In this document: positions 39,901 through 51,900 of the stretch, in pieces
Numbering within the stretch: the stretch's first letter is position 1
How the letters are laid out: every line of letters starts with the position of its first letter
DNA from: Colius striatus
Lineage: Eukaryota > Chordata > Aves > Coliiformes > Coliidae
Length of the DNA: 64,000 bases
Reading direction: 5' to 3'
NCBI RefSeq assembly: GCF_028858725.1
Contig: NC_084762.1
Location: 32,455,298-32,519,297, forward strand
The notes under the pieces: generated by a model
Databases searched by the model: none
What the model was told of the DNA's origin: nothing
What the model saw: only the letters and a program-made list of their open reading frames with translations
Program-made: the position numbers and the translations under genes

Positions 39901-42900
39901 ATCAACCTGTCTCAAGTTTATTGACTTGGTATTGGACATTTTTTTTTCCCTTCAACTGTTTATCTCTCCTTTTAATGCTACTCAAGGTCCACAGTGCAGC
40001 AACATCTTTGGCAGCAGATCTGCTAAAATACCATACGGATCATATGGTTCTCAAAGCATTAAAAATTACAGGAGTAGAGGGAAATCTTGAAGCTGTAGCA
40101 GAATATACTTGCAAGCTGTCAGAGCAGAAAGAACAACTTGTTGAGGTGAGTTCCCAGCTGCTTTAGTTTCAAAAGGCACTTAGAAAATGAGTGGCCAGAA
40201 ATGTCTTAATCTCTTCTTCAGGAAGGTTTCGGTCTGTGCTTTTTGTAGCTTTTCTTTTATTTTCCTGCTATACTGCTGACTTTTGTGTTGTCCTTGTGTT
40301 GTGGTTTTGCCCAGCCAGCAATGAAGCACCATGACAGTCTCTTGCTCACTGCCCCCCCGCCCCATCCCCACCCTCCTTAGGATGACAGAGGCCCCAGAGA
40401 GATGGGAGTAAAAAGATATGCAAGGTTGTTGTGGATTAAGACAAGGGCAGGGAGGGCTCGCTGCCAGTTAGGTTCTGGGCAAAACAGACTCCAGTACTTG
40501 ACTTAGAGAAAGTAGGAAAGTTTGTTCTACTGCCTACAAGAAACAGAACAGAATAAAAGCAAAAAGGGAGTAGGATGATGAGAAAATTACAACCAGCACT
40601 TTAAGATCTCCCTCCCCCATCCCTCCTTTCTTCCCGGGCCCAGCCCACTGCTCCCAATATCTCTACCTCCTCCCCACACAAGGGCTCAGGGGGGCAGGGA
40701 GTGGGGAATGTGGTCAGTCTCTCACAAATGGGCTGTGCCGCTTTGCTCTTCTCAGATGAGGACGACTCCTGGCATTCTTCCCCTTCTGCAATACAGGGTC
40801 TCTCTCATGGGACACAGTCCTTAATGAGCTTCTCTGGTGTGAGATCGTCCCAGCAGCTGCAGCTTCTGCCGATACAGGGTCCCTCACACGGGACGCAGTC
40901 CTTAGTGAACTTCTCTGGCATGGATTCTTTGCCACGGTTGCAGTTTCTGCAGATACAGGGTCCCTCTCTCGGGACAAGGCCTCTTCTGGGCACAATTTTA
41001 GTGAGCTGCTTTGGCATGGGTTCTTCCCCACAGTTACAGCTTCTGTGAATATGGGGTCCCTCACACAGGACACGGCCTCCTCTGGCCGTAGTCACTGCCC
41101 CTGATGCGGGGTCTTTAATGAAATGCAAACAAATACCAGCTTCACCAGTCCTCTCCGCAGGATGCAGGGGAGTCTCTGCTCCAGCACATCTCCTCTTCTC
41201 TTTCCTCACTGACCTTGGAGTCCACATGGTTGCTTCTCTCTCTCTTCCCATTCCTTGCACCACCACCAACCAGAAAAGAAGGGAGAGAAGGAGGAAGAAA
41301 CAGGAAGAAGAAGGAGGAAAAAAGACTCTTCTGGCTTCTTAAAAAGTGACTGTGGAGCCGTTTTATTGGCTCAGCCCCAGAAGTGGGTCTGGCTCAGAGT
41401 TGGGGAGAGTTTTGAGTAACACCTTACAGGAGCCATCTTTACAACCCCTTCCCCCTTACCAGAAATGACTGTCACATCAAACCATGACACCTTAGTAGAT
41501 AGAGTCTGAGCCACAGGTGTCACTCTGGCACACAGTTGTTGTAAAAGGGATGTACAGTTGTACCCAATTCTCCTGGATCTAGACTTAATATGTGTATATG
41601 TATATATTTGGGCTAAAATATTCATTTAAAAGTAAATTTCTAGATCCATGTAGAGATGATAGCCCTTTTTTTTTTTCAAGCATCAGGCATCCAGCAACAG
41701 CTGAATCCCCAGACACATTTTAAGAGTGCTGTGAATGTAAGGTTAGGTTTCTTATCGCTGTGAACTTGGCTGTCTTGAAGATCTTGTGTAGGTTTTTCCA
41801 GTCAAGATGGCCGCTGTAAATCTTTTCTCCCTTGTGAAAGGCAGTTTGTATGTTTCCTGCACTAATACCTTCATGGTTTTGTATGGTAGTGTTCACATGT
41901 GAACAAATAGGTCTTCCAAGACTACTGAGAGACCATGGCTCTTGGGAGTTAGCATGGACAGGATGCCTGCTGCCTGTACCTTGTTGCTGTCCTGTCTGAT
42001 GGATGAGCAGGAGACATGCAGTAGGAGACATGCAAAGATATACCACTTGGGTCTGGATTCCAGCAGCTGTATTTGCACAGCATCTAATACTCATTAATTT
42101 GTAATAAATTCTTGTTGGGCTTGAGGATTCATCCCAGGGATATGACTGTGCGGAAGCAACACCATTGAACTTCTGGGACTGGCAAACCAACACTGTGAGG
42201 TTTTAATTTTGGCTTTAATGTCTCTTCTCACCGAAATACTAATGAGTCACAGCGAGACACTGATTATATTTTTTCCAGGTGTAACCATGAGGTTAAATAG
42301 TGTTTGTATGTGAGGCCTTACGGTATTTCTGAGGATGGACAGTGCAATTAGTTTCGTATGTACTGTCTGTCTTCTAAATTCTGGTTTTGATCTGAAAATT
42401 TGTTCCTTCTCAGCCCAAAGTTCACTCTTAATCTTAAAAAAAAAGAAAAAATATACTACACTTTGTTTACTCTGAAAGGAAATAGAATTTCTTCACCCAA
42501 TTGGTGCTGATTCACTCAAAGATAATTCAGTCTCCTGGATGACAAAAGCCTAAGTTTTGGTTGCTAAGTGCTGAGTAAGCCTGTTTGATGAAGTCACACT
42601 ACCAATTTTCCAAGTTCTGTAGATGTCTCACTACTTCCGGGTTTATTCCTGATATGTGAAATAGTTGGTTTATTTTTCTTTCTTTATTAAAACTTTTCTC
42701 TCTCTTGGTGCTTTTCTTCACATTCCCTGTTTTTATTGTAAATGTTTGCCGAGACACAAACACCCAGCTTTGTGGTCCCCAATAAGCTTCTGAAAGAACT
42801 ACCAATATCTTTTGTGTTCGTGTATATGTGTTTGTGCACCTTTTCTCACTACTAATGAAAGTTTATTTTGTACCATTCTTTTCTTTTTAAATTTATGAAA

Positions 42901-45900
42901 ACTATTCAGATGTGTCGCTTATTGAGGCATGTTTCTGGAACTGAGCCCCTTGAGATTACTTGCATTCATGCAGAAGATACCTTTCAGGTCACCGGCCCAC
43001 AGGTATGCTTAGCTTTTTTCTGGCCACTTGTACTGGACATAAATCAGTAGAAGTTACTTGTATGAATTTTTTGGGGACCTAATGTTGAACTCTTCAAAGT
43101 AAGCTTAAGGAAGAGTTACACTTTAATGTTGGGCAATAGCTAAAAAATGCACAAGGATGACGGTCAAGCCTGCAAATGTCCTGTGCATACACCACTAAGA
43201 CGTAATAGTAGCAGTTTAATTTTGTGGTTTGCCTGTGAAGGCATTTATGAATGCATGTGCAACACTTATGTACTAGGACTTCGATACCAAATATTTTGTT
43301 CCCTCTCCAGATAATTTCTGCTGCAGAAACACTGGCATTACATCCCTCTAGCAAGATTGCAAAAGAAAATCTTGAGGTGTTCTGTGAGGCTTGGGAGTCT
43401 CAACTGAGTGACATGTCTATGTTGTTAAGAGAGATCAATGATGTGTTTGAAGGAAGAAGAGGTAAGACTATTATGTACAAATAGAAAAATGTAGTATTTA
43501 GGAAATACTGTTTTCTTAAGAGAAGGGAGCAGTAAACAGTCGTGTGTCACATATGACAATGTGAAATCTGGTTAGCAATACCCAAATATATTGGGTTGCT
43601 ATAGATGTCGAGTGAGGATGCCTATCAGATGTTTTTTTTAAGGAAAAGCAGGTGAAAAATGAAACTTCCTGCACTGTGCTTAGTTCAGCAAAATCAAATG
43701 CAGTTGTTCAAAGGACACATAAGTATGGACTGAGGTCTTTGCCAGCAGTGTCCGAATATTAGGAGTGTATGGCTTTCATCCCACATTTTGGTTTGTTTAA
43801 GACACACCAGTTCATGACAATTAAGATGAATTATGTGACATGTTTGTTTAATTTCTTGTATTTCTTGGGAAAAAATATTCTTTACTGTCAGCTTGTCTTG
43901 TATTCGCTTCATAATATAGTGAATGTAGTTATTTGATTTTCAAACTGCTGTCCTTTCTCCTGGATGGAATCTTTGACGACTCTGCACAATCTTGGGATAT
44001 TTTCTCTGGTTGGTAAGTTTATTGGTATTTGTACAACATGTAGAAGAAAAACGTTGTAATCTTCAGGAAAAAAAAACCCCAACTGTGTTTACTTTTAGCA
44101 TAGGGTAGTTTACCTTTAAAGTGGAAGCCAATTAGATTTTCATTTTTATCTAACATAACTTTTTTGTTCAGATGATGTCTTTAGTGTAGCCTATCATACT
44201 TCTTGTGTCTATGTATTTGTTTCAGTTTTTAAGGTATAATTACATACAGATAGAATGTGATGTACAATAATACTGAATGTCCTGTGTTTTTAAGAAAATC
44301 ACTCAGGTTTAAAAGCTTAGATTTAGTTAAACACAGGGACTTCATCTTTTTTGTATCGAAGATACAGGAAAAGTAAAATCCTTATTCAAGTTAGGTGACA
44401 CTTTATCAGTGATACAATACTTCATCTTGCTATTATTAGTGTAAGACCTTTCATTTTTAGAATTTGTTTTAGCAGTTTAGCTTTATGTACTTGATCAGGT
44501 TTTTGTGTAAGCAGTTCTTTCGACAACTTTGTGAGGGCAGTAAACAACCAACTGCAGGGCAGAAATAAGATCTTAAGTTGTTGCTCCTGTTTGCTGAGTG
44601 AATGTGTTTGCTGGATGAATGTGTGTCTGAACCTGAACGTTTGTTGGAGGAAAACATACATGGAAATTCTGAGTGGTATTACAGCAATTGTATGTAGTGC
44701 AGGTTATTGGGAATTTGAGGCGTTTGACAAATATGTGATTGTTGCTCTGCTTGTTCTTCCATCTTGGTCTGGAATGCACTATAAAGATGTGTAGCAATCA
44801 GATCATGTTTATAGGCCTTTTAACTTTCCTTGGGGTGTTTTTGTTTGTTTTGGAGGCCAAGGACATACTGCCTTTCTTTAAACAAAGCATTAAGTTTTAT
44901 ATAATGTGAGTTAAAATATGATATTACTCTAATATTAATGTGTTACAATAAATTTGGAACTTGTAGGGCTGATCATGCAGTATCTGATTTTGGGTTTTTT
45001 TCCTATTCATACAATTGTGTAGCAGGCTTGAATGATAATCTTTTCCTATATTTATATGTGTGTGTGTGTGTACACACACATATGCACACACACGATATAT
45101 ATATTACCAAATTAAAAAATAATAGGATATGCAGCCACAGCAAAGCAAATACTTGACTCTCCAAACAAATAACTCCTGAAGTGTTGTGGCAGGTTCCCAG
45201 CCTCTCCTGTAGTTAAGATTTTTTCTTCTTTTGTGTCTGTTGACAGCAAATAACAGACATTTTCCACAAGTGATACTTTCTAATTTCCTTAAAGCATCAT
45301 TTCGCAAGGCAACCCGGGGTCCTTTCTCAAAGGAAAGAAAAGAGAATGGGTAGATGTTGCTGAGCATGTTGGGGGCTATAGTGTTTGTGTGGGCTTGGAA
45401 GCAGTGAAGAACATCTTCTCCTGCTTGGCATAGCCAGATGAGTCTGTTCTTGTTAGTCTCTCATTTCTTCGGTATTCCTTCCATCATGGATAGTTCTGAT
45501 AGCACCATTGGGAAGACAGTAACTGTAGCATATATTCTTTGTATGGCCATCAGTGCATTAGGTCTTGTATTGACAAAGCTATGCTTAAGAAATTATGTTC
45601 CTATTTACCTCATTGCATGACCTGGCCTATTAAGGGATGTATCTTTGAATCTGGATTGTTTCATATTAACTGTTAGTTACCTCCGTAGGAATAATTTGGT
45701 CTCATATATGCACCCATCTTCTACAAAGTTTTCCTTTGTATCGTGAGCTAATCTTTTTTTTTGTTTGCTTGCTTTCTCTTATACTTCAGAGTGACTCGTC
45801 AAAAAAAGGAAAAAAAATCTTACACAAATACTCCCACCTTTTTGCTTCCAGAAATTACTCTGAAGTTACCTTGCCACCTTCAATGATTTTTTTCTCTTCA

Positions 45901-48900
45901 AAAACACCACTGATAACCCAATAAATAAATTAAACTAAAATATTTATTTGCCAAGTGATTGTAAGAGTGGCATTCACAAAACTTTTGTGTCCAAGTTTCA
46001 CAGTATTTGATAAGATTTTATTTCTCTTGTCATGATACCTGTCTTAATGTTGAGGTTGGTAAAAGTGTCTTTGTTTTACAGACTAAAATGTAACAAGTGC
46101 TTTATTCCTAGTAGAATTGTGATTGTGTGTAATGAAAGACAGAATTACAGTAAGAAGGTATATATATATTTTTTTCTCCTCAGTTTAAATACTTGTATTT
46201 TTGTACTGCCAATTTAAATGTTTGGCTTGGTTAGAGAGTTCTGAACATAGCTGAAGAGGCAAAAAATGTATGGTAACTAAATGTGCTGGACACATCAAAT
46301 AAAAGAAGCATTTTTCTGATTACACAAGATTCACATAATTTATACTCACTCCTTTATTTTTACAAGCAATTGCAAAACTTGTTACCAAGTGTTTCTTTCC
46401 TATCAGTAGATTAGGTATTTCTCTTACTGAGGTTCAAAGCTCACAGGACAAAGACAGAGATTTAGCTTGCAAATGGAGCAATATTTTACTCAATTTCAAT
46501 GTAATCACACCAGATCACACCCACATTGAAATGGGCTTGACTTTGGGAGGAGGCCGCACATGATGCGGGAGAGGTTGGTGAGCACACTATAGCCCAGTAA
46601 CCCTCACATGCATTTTGAAAGTGTTTCTGTGCTACGCAGAACTGTGCTGTGGGGTGGAGGTAGAGGTGACTGCCTTTTCATTAACCCTAAACAACATTTT
46701 AATCCAAGGGTTAGGAGGCCCATTCTGTACAGGGCTGGTATTTGGAATGTTGAGTGGCTGCTATGGGATGAAGAGTGTTGGGCTCATCGTGAGAGTGGCT
46801 CCTGTCACATGGGAGGTTGGGTCCAGCCTGTGGAGGGGTTGGTTTGTTCTTAAAAGGTTATAGATAGATAGATAAAGATAAATAAACTTTGAGGTTCTTG
46901 CACTTTGAGATGCACTTTAGTAAGGCCTTCAACACAGTCTCCCAGAGCATCCTGCTGGAGAAACTGGCTGCCCATGGCTTGGATGGACCTACTCTGAGAT
47001 GGGTGAAAAACTGGCTGGATGGCCAGGCCCAGAGAATGATGGGGAATGGAGTTAAATCCAGTTGGCAGCCAGAGACTGGTGGGGTTCCCCAGGGCTCAGT
47101 GTTGGGGTCTGTTCTGTTTAACCTTCATCAATGACCTCAATGAGGAGATTCAGTGCACCCTCAGTAAGTTTGCTGATGACACCAAGCTGGGCAGGTGCAA
47201 GACCTGCTTTAGGACAGGAAGGGTCTTCAGAGGTCCTGGACAGGCTGGAGTGATGTGCCAAGGCCAATCACATGAGGTTCAACAAGGCCAAGCGCTGGGT
47301 CCTGCACTTGGACCACAACAACCCTAGGCAACACTTCACACTTAGGGCAGAGTGGCTGGAAAGCTGCCCTGCCGAAAAGGACCTGGGAGTGTTAATCAAC
47401 ATCTGGCTGAATATGATCCAGCAGTGTGCCCAGGTGGCCAAGAAGGCCAATGGCATCCTGTCTTCTGTCAGAAATAATGTGACCAGCAGGACCAGGGAAG
47501 TGATTGTCCCCCTGTACTCAGCGCTGCTAAGGCTGTACCTTGAATATTGTGTCCAGTTCTGGGCCCCTCGCTACAAGGACATTGAGGTGCTGGAGCGTGT
47601 CCAGAGATGGGCAATGAAGCTGGTGAAGGGTCTGGACCACAAGTCTTATGAGGAACAGCTGAAGGAGCTGGGGATGTTTGGCCTAGAGAAGAGGAGGCTG
47701 AGAGGAGATATGATCACTCTCTACAGCTACCTGTGTGGGTCAATCTCTTATCTCTAGTAATGAATGATAGGACAAGAGGAAATAGGCTCAAATTGCGCCA
47801 AGGGAGGTTCAGGTTAGAGATTAGGAAGAACTTTTTCACTAAGAGGGTTATTGCGCATTGAAAGGGGCTGCCCATGGAGGTGGTGGAGTCACCATCCCTA
47901 GAGCTATTCAAAAGACACATAGATGAAGCGCCAGGGGATATGATTTAGTTCAGTGATGGGTTTAGCAATGTGAGGTTAGTGGTTGGACCTGATGATCTGA
48001 AAGGTCTTTTCCAACCATAATGATTCTGTGAGATTAATCACCTAACAAAAATATCTCTTATTGATCTGGTCTGTTGGATATCTTCCCCCCTCCCCACCCC
48101 CCAACTTTTTGGTTTCATCATGCTAGAGAGAAATGCAAATAATCCCTAGATTGCTCCCTTGTAACTTGGTCACAAGTGGGAGAATGATTTATGAAGATAA
48201 CTTCCTTTTCTGCCCTCTCTTTCTTTTGTCTGCTTGATTTGTGAGGAGTTAATGACTGTGAGGATTTGGGAGGGCCATAGAATCACAGAATGGTAGGGTT
48301 GGAAGGGACCTTTAGAAACCATCTAGTCCAACCCCCCCTGTAGAGGAAAACATGTAGAAAACACATTAGGAAAAACAAAGGCAGACTTGTATAAAAGGAA
48401 GGTCAGAATATGATGAAAAGCCTTTTGCTATTTCAGCAAAGTTCTGACTGGCAAACTAAGGAAATAAAATAGCTGGAAAAAAATATATTCTGTTAGTGGA
48501 ATCAGATACGAATCTTGTGATTGCACCAATATATTTTCTGATGAAGCAGGATTATCTCTAGCCTGAGTTGATCAATGATTTTGGAAGGTCTGGTATCTGT
48601 GGCTCCAGTGAAGTGGGGTTTCTTGTTTGGGTTTTTGGGTTTGGGGTTTTGTTTGTTTGTTTTTTCTTGGTGTTTTTTTAAATGTTCCGAGAAATAAATA
48701 GTGAGATATTTTCTCTTTCTGACTGTAGTGAGCCACTAAAACTTGGAAAGCCAAATAATGGGAATTGCTTGAAGAGCAAAACCATTTTTTTTCTCATTTC
48801 AATTTACCACCTCTTTACATTGTTTCCATAATTCTGAATGTCATTTTGTGTGTGTTATGTCCACTAAGTGTGACTTGGTATTCCTTTTGTTATGTCAAAG

Positions 48901-51900
48901 CTTTGTATTTGAACTTTTTAAACATGTCACAACAGATTTTTACAGAGCACCAAGGACATCTTTTGCACTACATTATTTTAGCTTTTGTTCTTGATATGTC
49001 TTACATGCTTTCTTACACACCCTTTAGCTGATGTTTTGATACATAGGATGTTGTAAATCGCTTCTTGTAATTTGTATCAGCCTTTATTGAAAAGTCGTGC
49101 TTGGATGCAGCTTGTGTCCTGGTAGCTCATTTTGTTCTTTGCCTCTTCCTTCCCCTACCCAGTTTTGCAATCTTAGAAAGGAAATATTACATTGTTCATA
49201 CTTATCAAGTGGGTCGACAGACACTTGTCAGCTTACTGAAATTTGGTTTCTTTGGGAGTCAAATGCCTAAATATGGAGCTCATGATTTTTCTGTGGTGGC
49301 GGGATATAAAGAGCATAGTTTTTAAAAAGTGCTGAGGACTCAGAATGGAATTTCTTGAAGCAATGAGACAAGAGGAGAAAGTAGCAATTGTAGCAGGTTT
49401 TGTTGCTTGTCCTTTGTCTATTGGGATGCATCATCTCTACACAAACCTGATACCAATATTCATTATACTAGTCCTTTGTTTCTTCAGGTAAAATCTATTT
49501 TTCACTAGCTCTCAAGATTTTGTTTTATTTTTAGCAGACTTTCCTTTCCTGAATCTATTGTAACAAATGTAGTACCTGTGGTCTTTGTAGATAATTAAGT
49601 CTTCTGGTAACTGGAGCTCTAATCTAATTCGAATTTTAGACCATCTGACTCATGCCAAGAAAAACCTCAGATGGAACTACCATGGTATGCTCTGTACTTT
49701 GCTACAAAACAAGTGCATGTAGTGATAGTGACTCAGTCACTTGTGGATTGCATGCAGGGGACTAAAAATCTGATTGAGGGAGACTGTTCAGAGAAGCTTA
49801 CCTAATGGCCAGATGCTGAGAGCTCGAATCTGAACAATACAGGGCTCTTGGTTTGTCTCTGGTTGCATGAGACAGAGAGGGAATCCTCTGCGGTATTCAA
49901 AGAAGAGGATGTACAGGTAAGGCATGTGATCTCGTTGGTTAAAATCTGCATACAAATTTTGGTGTAAATGTCTGTGTTCTTCATAGGAGAGAAGCGTGTC
50001 TACCTATCACTGCCCAGACCAGGGGTAAGTTGCTTTTGGGATTGTTGTATTTACTCTGTATCTGCTATTAACAAGTCAACTTCTTTCTTGGTAATGTGCA
50101 TCCTGACCAGATGGCTGTCAGTGAAATATCAAACTCTGTCAGTTTTTTAGATGAGTTACAAAATACAGAAGACTAGGGTAACCAGTTACAGAATATGCTC
50201 TAATCACTTTGATTTTACATGAGCTTTAATTCCTCTTCATTAATATGATGGTTTTTTGCCATGTACTCAACTGTCATGCTGTAAAATAAGAAAAGCATTA
50301 TTATGAAAACAGTAGGAATACATTGCAACAGACTGAAAATAAATCTTTGTAATCTGATTTTTTGTTTGTTTGTTTTTTGACATTACTGAAATTGACCTAC
50401 TGGGAGTAGAGTGACATGTTCGAGCTTGTTGGCTCTTCAAATAATGGGAGTTTGTTTCTTCCTTTGATCTCATTTTTTATTATAGAGAAATAAAAAGCTA
50501 CAACAAACATCCAGGTTTAGTTGTGAGGTAATTGCTACCCGTAGATGGTCGTAATTGGTATTACATTTGTGTTTCTGAGAGATCTGTGTGTTAGAAAACT
50601 TCCTAAACTCATGTAAGTAGTCATTTGATTCACTTGCTGCGTACTGAATCTTTTCACGGGTACAAAAATGAGGAAGAATCATCTCAGAAGGTACAATAAG
50701 CTCTAGCTTGTTTCTTCCTCTCTTTACGTTCTTTCTTTAACCTGTAGTGTTGAGGAGTTTGGGTGCAAAATGATTCTGTCTCCTGTTGTGCAATTCTGAC
50801 TTCAAACACAATATGCTACTTCAGACTCTTAATGAAAAGAGAAAAGGTCATACATTATAAAGCCAACCTGTAGATTTAAACAGAATGTGTTGTTAGGCTG
50901 TGTAAGCATGAATGAATTTCATGGTTATGGAACTAAATATTGGGCCTGGAGAACAGATTGGTTCATAAGGTTTTTGTCCCTCACCAGTTTGGCTGAGCTA
51001 CATAGCTTCTGGACTAAAGGCAACATAGAAAGAAGAGAGAAGTTTAAATTCAGATTCCCACTTACTGATTCATATGTCTTTTAAAAGTACTTTCAATAAA
51101 AATATTGTTCCCAGGATTGCAACAGTGCTTTGTTGTTGTTTGAAAGGTTGCTGCCTTCTTTTGAATTTTACAAGATGCATAAATTTGGGGGAGTTTCAAT
51201 TAACCTACAGTTTGGAAGTAGATGGAAAATGTGGGTTACATCTGTAAGATAAAAGAGTTTCTTCACAGAGTAATTTGTTTGCCTGGTGCACTAATGTTTT
51301 TTGGTACTGCCTCTTCTCTCCCTGCTGCCATTGGAAGTCTGCTGTGCCAGGCTGGTGCCCACGCAGTCCCTGCACAGAAGGCAGGCTGTTCCTGTCAATC
51401 CAATTAGATTGCATGTTTTTTCTACATCTGTTTAATTGCGACTGTGCTGTTTGCTGGTGATGAGTGGCATCCTGGACCATGCTGTAGTTGAGAACAAAGC
51501 AGTAGTGATGATTCATGTGTGCTTCAATGCCCAAGTGTATTTTTCTCCACAGTATTAGATGTCAAATCATGTTTTAAAAGCAAAATAACTGCTTATGCAA
51601 TTCTTAACAATTCTCCCATTCAAATAGTGTGAGTGAACACTAGAATGGAGAAAACTAAAGTCTGACAGCCTGAGGTTTCTGTAGTCATTTGAGGATAGAA
51701 AAACTTGCCTGTACCAGAGTCCTACTTTTCTTGAGTACCCTTTACTCGGCAGCTTCATTATTTGCCATACTTTGTAGCCCAAAGTTTGAGTTTACGTAGA
51801 AGTCTAGTTTGGCTTTGTATTTCTTTCTTCTTTTGACTCTGCCTTAAAACGAGCATTTCTTGAGTCACATCTCTAATATGCAATATGGCCAAACTTAAGT

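Larger units (their letters stand above)
40146..42909 (+). other. CTNNAL1: CTNNAL1 intron 9
   Basis: 2764 bp intron, nearly half of it the solo LTR at 40297-41489. After the LTR, a 157-codon frame runs on the - strand from 42193 to 41720, but I recognise no protein in it. The rest is AT-rich. Confidence 0.9.
43462..49986 (+). other. CTNNAL1: CTNNAL1 intron 11
   Basis: 6525 bp intron. It holds a TG/CA palindromic microsatellite (45053-45104), an unusual G-rich segment (46480-46860), a GATA repeat, a sense CR1 (46905-48031) and an antisense CR1 tail (48276-48344). The remaining unique parts show nothing coding. Confidence 0.9.

Noticed and set aside
40701..41342. Frames of 115-154 codons on both strands
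   Set aside because: Periodic peptides come from the four-copy tandem unit of the LTR, not from a gene.
41720..42193. 157-codon frame on -, and AAGATGGCCGC with a strong Kozak context on + at about 41807
   Set aside because: Neither gives a recognisable protein; the + frame stops after about 30 codons and no splice partner was found.
51205..51534. 109-codon frame on -
   Set aside because: No recognisable family, no splice signals and ordinary intronic composition.
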